Shown: piece after piece, positions 36,306-46,851 of the stretch
Layout of the letters: each line of letters begins with the position of its first letter
Position numbering within the stretch: the stretch's first letter is position 1
Source: UBA10649 sp963755335
GTDB lineage: Bacteria > Actinomycetota > Actinomycetes > S36-B12
Reading direction: 5' to 3'
NCBI GenBank assembly: GCA_963755335.1
Contig: CAVWJW010000008.1
Location: 1,302,001-1,366,000, forward strand
Length of the DNA stretch: 64,000 nt
Made by a program: the position numbers and the translations under genes
The notes under the pieces: generated by a model
The model's database searches: none
What the model was told of the DNA's origin: nothing
Seen by the model: only the letters and a program-made list of their open reading frames with translations

Positions 36306-36369
36306 CCCAATGACCCGAAGGCACGTGCAGTTGCCCCCCACATCCTCCGTTTGTGGCAGGCTCGGCGCC

Positions 36370-37452
36370 ATGAGTGATCCCTCCGCATCCCCGATGGCCA
36401 AGCTCGACAAGAAGAAGTCGATCATCCTCGGCGTCATCGGCCTGGCCATCGTCGTGATCATCTTCGTGAAGGTCATTCCGCAGATCGGCGACTACGCCGC
36501 TGCTGCAGAAGCGTTGCAGGCCATGGGCATCGGCGCGATGATCGTGGTCGGCGTTGCTGTCGTCATCTACCTGTTCGCCTACGGCTTCCCGTTCATGGCG
36601 GCCACCCCGGGCCTGAAGTACTGGAAGTCGCAGCAGGTCAACCAGGCGGCCTTCGCGATCAGCAACGGCGTTCCCGCCGGTGGCGCGTTCGGCCTCGCCG
36701 TCCAGTTCGCGATGCTGACGTCCTACGAGGTCCCGGGCACGACGGCGACGGCGGCGATCACGGCAGTCGGCCTGTGGAGCATGTTCGTGAGCCTGGGCCT
36801 GCCCATCTTCGGAGTCGCGGCGCTGGCCGCCTCCGGTGGCGACCTCGCCTACGCGTGGGTCGCACCCGTCGGCCTGGCGATCCTCGTGGTCGGCATCACG
36901 CTCTTCGTGCTCGTCATGCGCTCGGAGAAGCTGGCCGTCAAGATCGGGAACCTGGCCAACCGGATGCTCGGGCCGGTCCGCGGAAAATTCAAGGTGCCCA
37001 AGGACCTCGACGCGTCGGCCCCCATCATCAAGTTCCGGTCCGACATGTACGGCCTGCTCAAGAAGCGCTGGGGTCGCATCACGGTGGCGCAGCTGTCCGT
37101 GATCATGACCCAGTTCCTGATCTTCTACGTCGCCCTGCGCGGTGTGCAGGGCTGGGACGAGCCGGGCGCCTCGGTGCTGGCCGCGTTCGGCGCCTTCGCC
37201 ACCGCGCAGATCATGCTGATGGTCCCCATCACCCCGGGTGGATTGGGCACCGTCGACGCGCTGATGATCTCGCTGCTCGTCAGCATGGGCGTCTCCGAGG
37301 GAGACGCGACCGCGGCCGACCTCGTGTGGCGCGCAGCGTCCTACGTGCCGCAGATCATCATCGGCATCATCGCTCTCATCTCGTGGTTCCGGAAGGCGGG
37401 CCAGACCTACGCGGCTGCCGCACCGACCGAGGATCCCGCCCCGGCGGCGTGA
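36370..37452 (+). CDS. YbhN/UPF0104-like membrane protein (lysylphosphatidylglycerol synthase TM family)
   Basis: This 360-residue protein has about eight hydrophobic segments: SIILGVIGLAIVVIIFVKVI near residue 18, MIVVGVAVVIYLFAYGFPFM, NGVPAGGAFGLAVQFAML, LAYAWVAPVGLAILVVGITL, and the conserved late segment LMVPITPGGLGTVDALMISL. That PITPGGLGTVD signature is diagnostic of the YbhN flippase-like family (relatives of MprF's membrane half). No synthase domain is attached. It probably acts in lipid or glycolipid translocation. CAGGCT lies seven bases before the ATG. Confidence 0.85.
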   Translation: MSDPSASPMAKLDKKKSIILGVIGLAIVVIIFVKVIPQIGDYAAAAEALQAMGIGAMIVVGVAVVIYLFAYGFPFMAATPGLKYWKSQQVNQAAFAISNGVPAGGAFGLAVQFAMLTSYEVPGTTATAAITAVGLWSMFVSLGLPIFGVAALAASGGDLAYAWVAPVGLAILVVGITLFVLVMRSEKLAVKIGNLANRMLGPVRGKFKVPKDLDASAPIIKFRSDMYGLLKKRWGRITVAQLSVIMTQFLIFYVALRGVQGWDEPGASVLAAFGAFATAQIMLMVPITPGGLGTVDALMISLLVSMGVSEGDATAADLVWRAASYVPQIIIGIIALISWFRKAGQTYAAAAPTEDPAPAA

Positions 37453-37597
37453 CGCACGGCGTGTCGTCGGCCGACCTCTGACGTCACGCGCCTAAGGTTG
37501 CACCGACCTGGTCGTCGCGGGAGGGGAAGCCTTCGGCGGCCAGGTCTCTTCACGTCCCGGTACGTCCGGGCGGCGCCGGATTTCCTATAGTGACGCC
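37453..37597. other. Intergenic region with nested inverted repeats and an orphan promoter-like motif
   Basis: This 145-base gap holds GCGTGACG / CGTCACGC (37447-37454 with 37482-37489), a -10-like TAAGGT at 37493-37498, and, starting where its transcript would begin, a GACCTGG / CCAGGTC stem at 37505-37511 and 37540-37546. It may be a structured leader of the SGNH gene or a small RNA. No known riboswitch was recognised. Confidence 0.35.
37586..37591 (+). promoter_or_regulatory. -10 TATAGT (leaderless SGNH gene)
   Basis: TATAGT ends six bases before the GTG at 37598. It is one of the best -10 matches in the window. Confidence 0.55.
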
Positions 37598-38402
37598 GTG
37601 CGATCCGCGGGGGACACTCGGCGCTGGGCGCGTTATGCAGCCCTCGGTGACAGCTTCACCGAGGGACTGTGCGACGACGTCGGCCCCGACGGCCGGCATC
37701 GCGGCTGGGCCGATCTCGTGGCCCTCGATCTCGCCGCCCGATGGGGCGGGATCGACTACGCGAATCTCGCCGTCCGCGGCCGGCTGATCCGGGAGGTCGT
37801 TGCTGAGCAGGTGCCCGACGCGATCGCGCTGAAACCCGACCTGACCAGTCTCGCCGTCGGGATCAACGACACCCTGCGCAGGTCGTTCGACGTCCACCAG
37901 GCAGCCACTGACCTCGAGAACGGAGTCCGGGCCCTGCGGCAGGCGGACAGCGACGTGCTCATCTTCGCCTTCGGCGATCCGGCCCGACGCTCCCGCGTCG
38001 TGGGCCTGATCCGCGAGCGCATCCGCCTGTACAACACGGCGGTCGAGGCCATCGCCCGGCGCTACGACTGCTTCGTCGTCAGGTACTGGGATGTCGCCGT
38101 GATGGACGACGACCGACTGTGGGCCGACGACCGGCTGCACCTGTCCCCGGCGGGGCACGTGGTGGCCGCCGACAGCGCCCTCGAGGCACTGGGCCTGATC
38201 GACGGCTCATGGCGCACGCCGCTGGTTCCGGAGCCGCGGCCCAGTGCCCTCGATCGCAGGCGCCGGCCACGCCCGGTGGGTGCGCGGGCACCTCGGACCC
38301 TGGCTGGCTCGTCGCGCGCGTGGGATCTCCTCGGGCGACGCCGTCGTGGCGAAGCATCCGGGCTGGGTCCGGGTGACCGCGGGGGAGTTCATCGACCCCT
38401 GA
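37598..38402 (+). CDS. SGNH/GDSL hydrolase (one frameshift)
   Basis: This esterase/lipase-like protein of the SGNH fold has about 267 residues. Block I: RYAALGDSFTEGLCDDVG (nucleophile Ser). Block II Gly: YANLAVRGRLI. Block III: LAVGINDTLRR (Asn). Block V: WADDRLHLSPAGHVVAA (Asp and His). After a break at about 38258 the C-terminus reads WVRGHLGPWLARR, SSGDAVVAKHPGW and ends VTAGEFIDP at the TGA at 38402; the uncorrected frame runs on to 38440. There is no signal peptide, so it is cytoplasmic. Substrate unknown. Confidence 0.84.
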
Positions 38403-38408
38403 CCGGGT

Positions 38409-38438
38409 TTGCCGCCCAGGCGCGGCGTGACGTAGCGT
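38409..38438 (+). promoter_or_regulatory. Promoter TTGCCG-18-TAGCGT for Gre-factor gene
   Basis: The -35 TTGCCG (38409-38414), 18-base spacer and -10 TAGCGT (38433-38438) predict a start near 38445 and a leader of about 50 bases with a GGAGG site before the ATG at 38496. Confidence 0.5.
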
Positions 38439-38495
38439 GAGGAAACCTGACAATTCTTCCCGGCCTCGGCCGGGTCGACTGCAACCGGAGGATCA

Positions 38496-39002
38496 ATGCC
38501 ACGACCCAAGGTCTCCACGGATCGCCCGGGCGAGCGCCAGGGCCGTCCTCAGCTGACGCGCGAGGGCTGGGCCCGACTGCAGGATCGGATCGTCGACATC
38601 CGGGAGCGCCAGCTGCCCGACCTGCGGCCCCTGCTTACCGAGACCGAGCGTGACGAGCGCATGGTGGCGGACTTCGAGCGGCTGATGGAGGAGGCCGACG
38701 CCATCGACGCGCTCCTCGGCACGGCCGACGTCATCGTGATCGACCCGGTGTCGGTCGACGGGCGGGTCGAGCTCGGGATGCGCGTGCAGGTGGTGCTCGC
38801 CGACGGCACGACCACGTGGGTCCGACCGGTGCACCCGGACGAGGCGTTCCTCGACGACGAGCGCGTGTCGGCGACCTCGCCGCTGGCGATCGCGCTCATC
38901 GGTGCCCGAGCCGGGCACACGGTGTGGGTGGACGCTCCCACAGGCGCATGGCCGTGCGAGGTCCTGGGCATCGACCTCGACGGCGTCGCGCTCGAGGACT
39001 AG
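38496..39002 (+). CDS. GreA/GreB-family transcription factor
   Basis: This 168-residue protein has an N-terminal coiled coil (about residues 18-75: LTREGWARLQDRIVDIRERQ, ERDERMVADFERLMEEADAI) and a C-terminal FKBP-like GreA_GreB_C domain (VELGMRVQVVLADGTTTWVR, SATSPLAIALIGARAGHTVW). The acidic tip residues used to stimulate RNA cleavage are plausible (DERMVADFE) but not certain. It binds the RNA polymerase secondary channel or acts as an anti-Gre regulator. GGAGG precedes the ATG. It is shorter and more divergent than housekeeping GreA, so no symbol is given. Confidence 0.82.
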   Translation: MPRPKVSTDRPGERQGRPQLTREGWARLQDRIVDIRERQLPDLRPLLTETERDERMVADFERLMEEADAIDALLGTADVIVIDPVSVDGRVELGMRVQVVLADGTTTWVRPVHPDEAFLDDERVSATSPLAIALIGARAGHTVWVDAPTGAWPCEVLGIDLDGVALED

Positions 39003-39100
39003 GCGTCGACGACCGGTCCGCCGTCGTCCACAGGAGCTCCGCACAGGGGCGGCCTTCCCCAGACCGCGTGAGGCAGGACCTGTAGGCCAGCAGCGGGCCA

Positions 39101-40172
39101 ATGCTCGCGAGCATGGCAACCTCTCCTGTAGGCGATTCCCTTGTCCTGCGCAGTCCCGATGCGATGGTCGCTGCACTGCCGTACCTCGTGGGGTTCACGC
39201 CCCATGAGAGCGCGACGGCGGTGTGGATCGCTGCGGGTCGACTGCTGCTCACGCAGCGGATGGACCTGGCCGGCTGGCTCGTGGACTCGCGCGCGTGGCT
39301 TGCCGCGCTCTTCGAGCATCCGTCCGCAAGGGCCGCCGACCAGCTGATCATGGTGCTGACCAGCAGCAGCGAGGTCCCCACTTCCCTCGTGGACGAATTG
39401 CGCGCCGGCGGCGGAGCATCGCGAGGTACTGGTCCGCGACATCCTGATCGTGGACGATGGCAGGTGGCGCAGTGCCATGTGCACGGACGAGGCCTGCTGC
39501 CCACAGGTGGGCCGGCCCATCGATCCGCAGGTCCTCGTCGAGGTCTCGGCCGAGTTCACCGTCATGGGTGCCGCCCCCCTGGCGGATCGCGACGAGCTCC
39601 TCGCCTCCCTGTCGGCCGACCCCGGGCGGATCCGGCAGGTCGAGGCCAGCGCCGCCAGTGCCCGTCGACCCCGGAGGGGCCGCGACATCGAGGGATGGCG
39701 TGACGAGTCCATCGAGCGGACCGTGCGGCTTCTCCTGCCCGACTCGCGCGTACACGGCACGAAGGCTCCCGGCGGGCTCGCGGACATCGCCGACGTGGCC
39801 GCGCTGCTGCACGGCCTTGCCGACATCCGGGTACGCGACACGGTCCTCTGGGAGCTCGCGGCCGCACATCCGGATGCGCTCCGTGGTGCGCTGGCCCAGC
39901 TGACCGCGGGAGTGCGGGCCGCGCCGGAACCGCTGGTCGCGCCAATCGCGACCACGTGCGCGGTGGCCGCGTGGCTCCTCGGCGATGGCGCCCGTGCGTC
40001 GATCGCCGCCGAGCGGGCCCTGTCGGCCCGCCCGGACTACACGCTCGGACAACTCGTCCTTCAGTCCCTGCGCGGCGGACTGCCGCCGACGACGTGGCGC
40101 TCGGCGATGGCCGGCGTCTCCCGCGATGAGTGCCGCCACGGCATCACGAACGCGGACCGGCAGGCCGGCTGA
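39101..40172 (+). CDS. DUF4192 family protein (one frameshift)
   Basis: This actinobacterial protein has about 356 residues. The family hallmark is the N-terminal LRSPDAMVAALPYLVGFTPH followed by ESATAVWIAAGRLLLTQRMD. A shift at about 39412 joins VDELRAGG to EHREVLVRDILIVDDGRWRS. Later segments include CCPQVGRPIDPQ and the C-terminal helical part with RDTVLWELAAAHPDAL and AERALSARPDYTLGQLV, which looks TPR-like. Start is ATG 39101 or 39113. Function is unknown; the family is nearly universal in this group of actinobacteria. Confidence 0.82.
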
Positions 40173-40222
40173 GGTCGGCACGTCCGCTGCACGGACCGGC
40201 TCGACAGGCCCCAAGCGGGGTT

Positions 40223-40251
40223 TTGTCAAGACGCAAGGCTCTGGCTATAGT
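40223..40251 (+). promoter_or_regulatory. Consensus promoter TTGTCA-17-TATAGT before the SAM-IV riboswitch
   Basis: The -35 TTGTCA (40223-40228) and -10 TATAGT (40246-40251) have the ideal 17-base spacer. Transcription would begin at about 40258, exactly at the first base of the aptamer. A CCCC-AAGC-GGGG hairpin with TTTT just upstream may end the preceding gene. Confidence 0.8.
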
Positions 40252-40258
40252 TCGCGGA

Positions 40259-40366
40259 GGTCAAGAGTTCCAGCGCTCAGCTCCGGCTTGCTGGACGGCA
40301 ACCCTCCACCGCGGTGGGGTGCTCCGGATGAAGACCTGGCCCGGACTTTCGGGCAAGCGCGGGTCT
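40259..40366 (+). promoter_or_regulatory. SAM-IV riboswitch
   Basis: The aptamer opens GGTCAAGAGTTCCAGCG. The core is GGCTTGCTGGACGGCAACCC, then CCACCGCGGTGGGGTGCTCC and GGATGAAGACC, and a 3' part ends GGCAAGCGCGGGTC. P1 is AGGTC (40258-40262) with GACCT (40333-40337); the 3' pseudoknot-side stem is GCCCG / CGGGC. This layout matches the actinobacterial SAM-IV class, which binds S-adenosylmethionine and lowers sulfur-metabolism gene expression. It precedes metY-metX with a leader of about 300 bases. Class assignment is by pattern recall, without a covariance-model search. Confidence 0.88.
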
Positions 40367-40383
40367 TGCGCAGGGCAAGACCC
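40361..40383 (+). promoter_or_regulatory. Hairpin overlapping the riboswitch 3' end (expression platform candidate)
   Basis: GGGTCTTGC (40361-40369) pairs with GCAAGACCC (40375-40383) around a 5-base loop. It shares GGGTC with the aptamer end, so the two may be mutually exclusive. No U-tract follows. The metY start is about 180 bases on, and that remaining leader holds no gene. Confidence 0.5.
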
Positions 40384-40565
40384 CGGAGATATTGCGAGGT
40401 CTGAATGCGCTGTTGTTGTCGAATGCCTAACAGCTGAGCCTGGCGCCGCACGGCGTCCCTCAGCGACCTGGATCGCGAATCGATCCCCCCACGAACGTCT
40501 GCCGACGTGCGTTGTCGGCCCTATCCCACCATCATCCGCCACGGCGGCAATACAAGGAGACATCC

Positions 40566-41885
40566 ATGAGCACTGCATGGTCGTTCGAGACGAAGCAGAT
40601 CCACGCGGGTCAGTCACCCGACGGCACCACGAACGCGCGGGCGCTGCCCATCTACCAGACGACGTCCTACACCTTCAACGACACGACGCACGCGGCGAAC
40701 CTGTTCGGGCTCAAGGAGCTCGGCAACATCTACACGCGCATCATGAACCCGACCCAGGCGGTCGTCGAGGATCGCATCGCGGCCCTCGAGGGCGGCGTCG
40801 CCGGCACTGCTGGTGGCCAGCGGCCAGGCCGCGGAGACCCTCGCCTTCCTCAACATCGCCGAGGCGGGCGACCACATCGTCTCGAGCCCGAGCCTGTATG
40901 GCGGCACGTACAACCTGCTGCACTACACGCTGCCCAAGCTCGGGATCACCACCACGTTCGTGGAGAACCCCGATGATCCCGAGTCGTGGCGCGCGGCGGT
41001 CCAGCCGAACACCAAGCTGTTCTTCGGGGAGTCGATCGCCAATCCGAAGAACGACATCCTCGACATCGAAGCGGTCGCGAAGGTGGCCCACGAGGTCGGC
41101 GTGCCGCTCCTCATCGACAACACCGTCGCCACCCCCTACCTGATCCGCCCGCTCGAGTGGGGCGCTGACATCGTCATCCACTCGGCGACCAAGTACATCG
41201 GCGGCCACGGCACGTCCATCGCGGGCGTCATCGTCGATGGCGGCACGTTCGACTACGCCCAGTACCCCGAGCGCTTCCCGAACTACAACCAGCCCGACCC
41301 CAGCTACCACGGCCTCGTGTACGCCCGCGATCTCGGCGTCGGCTCGGCGTTCGGCGCGAACCTGTCCTTCATCCTCAAGGCACGCGTCCAGCTCCTGCGC
41401 GACCTCGGCGCGGCCGTCTCGCCGTTCAACGCATTCCTCATCGCGCAGGGCCTGGAGACCCTGTCCCTGCGCATCGAGCGGCACGTCGAGAACGCCAAGA
41501 AGGTCGCGGAGTGGCTCGAGGGTCGCGACGAGGTCGAGTCCGTCAACTACGCGGGCCTGGACGTCGAGCCCATGGCACGCAGCTGGGGCTGAAGTACGCA
41601 CCCAAGGGCACCGGCGCCGTGCTGGCGTTCGAGATCAAGGGCGGGGTCGAGGCCGGCCGGCCTTCGTGGAGGCGCTGGAGCTGCACAGTCACGTGGCCAA
41701 CATCGGCGACGTGCGCAGCCTCGTCATCCACCCGGCCTCGACCACGCACTCGCAGCTGTCCGAGCGAGGAGCAGCTCGCCGCGGGTGTCACCCCGGGCCT
41801 GGTCCGCCTGGCCGTCGGCATCGAGAACATCGACGACATCCTCGCCGACCTCGACGCCGGCTTCCGGGCAGCCAAGCAGGTCTGA
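40566..41885 (+). CDS. metY: O-acetylhomoserine sulfhydrylase (five frameshifts)
   Basis: This Cys/Met-metabolism PLP enzyme of about 439 residues makes homocysteine from O-acetylhomoserine and sulfide. Start: MSTAWSFETKQIHAGQSPDG. Other parts: LPIYQTTSYTFNDTTHAANL; YTRIMNPTQAVVEDRIAALE; a shift at about 40807; then VASGQAAETLAFLNIAEAGD; VPLLIDNTVATPYLIRPLEW; the PLP lysine in VIHSATKYIGGHGTSIAG. Four more shifts (about 41564, 41590, 41665 and 41764) interrupt the C-terminus, which still reads SSPWHAAG, KYAPKGTGAVLAFEI, AFVEALELHSHVANIGD and LAAGVTPGLVRLAVGIENID. Controlled by the SAM-IV riboswitch; metX follows six bases later. Confidence 0.9.
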
Positions 41886-41891
41886 CACCCG

Positions 41892-43069
41892 ATGGCCGCG
41901 TACGGTCCGCTCTCCTACGACGGTCCCCCTCCTGCCAGCGGCGCCTGGCGCGAGGGTGACCCCGTGGGAGAGCGGCTGTTCGCCGACGTCGGTGCCCTGA
42001 CGACTGAGTCCGGCGCAGAACTGCCGCAGGTCCGGGTCGCGTACGAGACATGGGGCACGCTCAACGAGGATCGCAGCAACGCGATCTACGTCTGCCACGC
42101 CCTGACCGGCGACTCGCACGTCGACCGGTGCCGGCCGGCGCCGGGCACGTCGACCGGTGGCTGGTGGCATCAGCTGGTCGGGCCGGGCTTCCCGGTCGAC
42201 ACCGACCACTGGTTCGTCGTGTGCGCCAACATCCTGGGTGGCTGCCAGGGCACGACCGGTCCGTCGTCGATCGCCCCCGACGGCGCGCCCTGGGGAAGCC
42301 GGTTCCCGGTCGTCACCGTGGCGGACATGGTCGAGGTGGAACGACGCATCTGACCGACCACCTCGGCATCCAGACGTGGGCACTCATGCTCGGCCCCTCG
42401 TTGGGTGGGATGCGTGTCCTCGAATGGATGGTGCGCTACCCCGAACGGGTTCGCGGCGGACTCGTGCTCGGCTCGACCGCCGCCGTCACCGCCGATCAGA
42501 TCGGCACGCACGCAGCGCAGATGGCCGCGATCCGGTCGGATCCGGCCTTCCGTGGCGGCGACTACTACGACGCGGATCCCGGCGAGGGCCCGCACGTCGG
42601 CATGGGCATCGCCCGGCAGATCGCGCACCTGACCTACCGGTGCGAGACCGAGCTGGACCTGCGGTTCGGACGTGATGCGCAGGACGGCGAGGATCCGTAC
42701 GACGGCGGCCGGTTCGCGGTCGAGTCCTACCTCCAGCACCACGCCGACAAGCTGGCCCGCCGCTTCGACGCGAACACCTACGTCGCCCTCACCGAGTCGA
42801 TGAGCCTGTTCGACGTCGGCCGCGGACGAGGGGGAGTGGCCGCTGCCCTGGGCACCATCGAGGCACCGCTGACCGTCGTGGGGATCGACTCCGACCGGCT
42901 GTTCCCGATGCGCCTGCAGCAGGAGATCGTCGACCTGACACCCGGTGCGGACCGGCTGCATGTCCTGCACTCCCCGTACGGCCACGACGGCTTCCTGGTC
43001 GAGGACGAGCAGGTCGGCATGTTCCTGGGCCATGCACTCGATCGCGTGCGTCGGCGCGACCCGCACTGA
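41892..43069 (+). CDS. metX: Homoserine O-acetyltransferase (one frameshift)
   Basis: This alpha/beta-hydrolase-fold acetyltransferase of about 392 residues makes O-acetylhomoserine for MetY. N-terminus: LPQVRVAYETWGTLNEDRSN, CHALTGDSHV, WWHQLVGPGFPVDTDHWFVV and CANILGGCQGTTGPSS, the last two typical of MetX. A shift at about 42335 joins VEVE to THLTDHLGIQ. The nucleophile elbow is LGPSLGGMRVLEW (Ser); catalytic Asp in VVGIDSDRLFP and His in SPYGHDGFLVE. It is co-transcribed with metY under the same riboswitch. Confidence 0.92.
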
Positions 43070-43132
43070 GGACCAGTGCAGCCGTTGTCCACAGGCGCCG
43101 GTGCGACCCTGACGTGCTGACGACGATTCGCC

Positions 43133-43138
43133 TACCGT
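43133..43138 (+). promoter_or_regulatory. -10 TACCGT (leaderless secreted protein)
   Basis: TACCGT ends six bases before the GTG at 43145, the recurrent leaderless spacing. Confidence 0.45.
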
Positions 43139-43144
43139 CGACAG

Positions 43145-43999
43145 GTGAGCTCGACTCCACCCTCCCCTGCGATGCGGCTGGTCCGCGCCGTCCTGGCAGT
43201 GCTCGCCGCTGCCGTCATCGTCGTGCTGGTGCTGCAGTCAGGCGGTACGGCTCGAGCCGCTGACGTCCGAGGCGACAACGGCCAGGATCGCTACGTCGGG
43301 ACGGGCGGTCTGATCCTTCCCGGCGGGGTGGACTCGCGCACGCGCGTCGAGGTGGCCGGCTGCGGCGGCTGCCGCTGGAGACTGTCGGCGCCGTGTGCCC
43401 TCGAACTGCCCGGCACTCCCTTCCCCGGCCAGTCCGCGTGCCTGAGCGTCGCTCGCGGCTGCCCGGTGTCCGGCGAGCTGCTGCGCGTGTGGTTCGAGCC
43501 CTCCGGCGGGGCGTGGACCGATCGCGGGCTGATCTGCCTGCGGGACGGCGGTCCGGTGACCGTCGCACGGCTCGCCGGGACCGCGAGGGAGCGCTTCGCC
43601 CACGATCTTCCGCCCGTCGCGATCGGCGTCACCCCCGCCAGCGGCGTCCTTGCCCAGATCCCCGTCGTCTTCGCCAGTGGACAACCCGCCGGTGTCTTCA
43701 CCGCCCGCTACGACCTGCTGGGGGAGGAGGTCCACCTCGTTGGGCAGCCGCGCTGGTCGTGGACGTTCGGCGACGGAGCCACGCTGGTCACCGACGATCC
43801 GGGCGGCTCGTATCCGCACCTGGCGGTCAGCCACGCCTACCGGCGGGCCGGGCGCGAGCCCGTCGACCTGCGGACCGACTGGTCGGCCTCCTTCACCGCG
43901 GCGGGCCTTGGGCCCTTCCCGATCACCGAGCCCGTGAGCCAGACGGCGAGCCGATCCGTGGCGGTCGGCGAGGGCCGGGCGCTGCTCGCCGTGCGGTAG
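43145..43999 (+). CDS. Secreted/membrane-anchored protein with FGDG (PKD-like) motif
   Basis: This 284-residue protein has an N-terminal signal or anchor (LVRAVLAVLAAAVIVVLVL, ending near ARAADV). The mature part has a cysteine-rich segment (VEVAGCGGCRWRLSAPCALE, SACLSVARGCPVSG) and, near residue 200, RWSWTFGDGATLVTDD plus SHAYRRAGREPVDL, the WxFGDG...HxY pattern of PKD-type domains. No catalytic motif is seen. It lies between metX and sigA as an apparently single gene with its own -10 element. Function unknown. Confidence 0.68.
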   Translation: MSSTPPSPAMRLVRAVLAVLAAAVIVVLVLQSGGTARAADVRGDNGQDRYVGTGGLILPGGVDSRTRVEVAGCGGCRWRLSAPCALELPGTPFPGQSACLSVARGCPVSGELLRVWFEPSGGAWTDRGLICLRDGGPVTVARLAGTARERFAHDLPPVAIGVTPASGVLAQIPVVFASGQPAGVFTARYDLLGEEVHLVGQPRWSWTFGDGATLVTDDPGGSYPHLAVSHAYRRAGREPVDLRTDWSASFTAAGLGPFPITEPVSQTASRSVAVGEGRALLAVR

Positions 44000-44123
44000 G
44001 CCCCCTGATTACTCGTTCGGCGGTCGGCGTGGCACAATGGCGGGAATACCGGCCCGTTTCCAAGCCTTGTGCTTGACACGGGCCCTTGTCGTGGGTCAAC
44101 GCGAGAAAGGCACCCCCACCTCG

Positions 44124-45645
<1,522 letters not shown>

Positions 45646-45650
45646 CAGCA

Positions 45651-46460
45651 GTGCCGATAATGCCTAGCCTGATCAAGGTCAGGGCGATCGGCGACGGCGG
45701 CGCGCCGAGCGTCGTCGAGGTCACGATGGCCAACGCCGATCGTCGCAACGCAATGGGCGCCGAGATGCTCGCCGAGCTGGGGGAGGCACTCCACGAGGCA
45801 GAGGACGCCGGGGCTCGCGCCCTCGTGTTCCGGGCCGAGCCGGGAGTCAGCACGTGGTCGGCGGGCTACGACATCGCCGAGCTGCCGACGGACGGATCCG
45901 ACCCGCTCACCTGGACCAACCCCCTCGAGGGGTTCCTCCACGCGGTGCGCGAGGCGCCCTTCCCGGTGATCGCCGCCGTCGAGGGCGGGGTGTGGGGCGG
46001 CGCCTGTGAGTTCGTGCTCACCTGTGACCTGATCGTCGCCGTCCGCACCGCGACCTTCGCCATCACGCCGGCGAGGCTCGGCGTTCCGTACAACACCGCG
46101 GGGGTCGCCCACCTGCTGAGCGCGCTTCCGCTCAATGTGGCCAAGGAGATGTTCTTCACGGCGCTGCCGATCTCGGCGGAGTCGGCTGCCGAGCACGGCG
46201 TCGTCAACCGGCTGGTGGCCGACTCGCAGGAGCTCACCGACACCGCCACCGACCTGGGCCGGCGAATCGCCTCGCTGGCGCCCCTGGCGATCCGCGCGAT
46301 CAAGGGCGAGATGACGGCATTGACGAACGTGCGCTCACTGACCAGTGACGACTTCGAGAGGCTGACGGCACTGCGGCGCGCGGCCTGGCTGAGTGAGGAC
46401 TATCAGGAGGGCATCCGTGCATTCGCCGAACGCCGGCAGCCGAGCTTCGAGGGGCGTTAG
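45651..46460 (+). CDS. scpB: Methylmalonyl-CoA decarboxylase-like enoyl-CoA hydratase family protein
   Basis: This 269-residue crotonase-fold protein is much closer to E. coli ScpB/YgfG than to ordinary enoyl-CoA hydratases. Shared features are WSAGYDIAELPTDGSDPL, VIAAVEGGVWGGACEFVLTC (oxyanion hole glycines), ATFAITPARLGVPYN, and SEDYQEGIRAFAERRQPSFE. It would decarboxylate methylmalonyl-CoA to propionyl-CoA. It follows sigA by five bases. Its end overlaps the convergent small zinc-protein gene. Activity is inferred from these diagnostic segments, without assay data. Confidence 0.8.
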   Translation: MPIMPSLIKVRAIGDGGAPSVVEVTMANADRRNAMGAEMLAELGEALHEAEDAGARALVFRAEPGVSTWSAGYDIAELPTDGSDPLTWTNPLEGFLHAVREAPFPVIAAVEGGVWGGACEFVLTCDLIVAVRTATFAITPARLGVPYNTAGVAHLLSALPLNVAKEMFFTALPISAESAAEHGVVNRLVADSQELTDTATDLGRRIASLAPLAIRAIKGEMTALTNVRSLTSDDFERLTALRRAAWLSEDYQEGIRAFAERRQPSFEGR

Positions 46461-46660
46461 CCCTTCTCGGTGAGTCGATGGGTCTCGTCGAGGATCTCGA
46501 CTGCCTGCGGACGCAGGACGGCCTCGTGACGGTTCCAGTGGTGGCTGCAGAACAGCAGGTCGGTGCCCCCGGGCAGAACGACCCGCACGAATGCCTGCGC
46601 GCTGCAGCGATCGCAACGATCGGTGGCGCTGAGGGCTGGCGCGGTCAGTGTCGGGGTCAT
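46457..46660 (-). CDS. DUF7455-type small zinc-ribbon protein
   Basis: This 67-residue protein has two metal-type pairs: DRCDRCSAQAFVRVVLPGG (Cys-x-x-Cys) and LLFCSHHWNRHEAVL (Cys-x-His-His). This pattern is typical of a short actinobacterial family found beside the sigma factor and parE genes. It is probably a zinc-binding structural or nucleic-acid associated protein. It lies between scpB (convergent) and parE (divergent). Function unknown. Confidence 0.78.
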   Translation of the reverse strand: MTPTLTAPALSATDRCDRCSAQAFVRVVLPGGTDLLFCSHHWNRHEAVLRPQAVEILDETHRLTEKG

Positions 46661-46808
46661 CGCCCGGTACCTCCCTGTCTCGTCGTCCTGCGTCGTGGTG
46701 CTCTGTCACTTGCTACTAACAGTCTGACACGGTTCGGATGTTCCCCCCGCACCATGCGGCGTGGGTTCGCCCACAGCGAAGAACGTATCCGAGCACAAGG
46801 GCACAAAT

Positions 46809-46841
46809 GTGACACGCGGCGTCGAACGTCCGGCGTGTCAC
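46809..46841. promoter_or_regulatory. 9-bp perfect inverted repeat upstream of parE
   Basis: GTGACACGC (46809-46817) and GCGTGTCAC (46833-46841) flank a 15-base spacer, directly over the expected -35 region of the parE promoter (-10 at 46852-46857). It could be an operator or a supercoiling-sensitive cruciform. Nothing else in the 46661-46863 gap was recognised. Confidence 0.45.
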
Positions 46842-46851
46842 GGTCCGCGGC

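Noticed and set aside
44073..44078. TTGACA upstream of sigA as a -35 element.
   Set aside because: No acceptable -10 hexamer lies 16-19 bases downstream, so I did not call a promoter.
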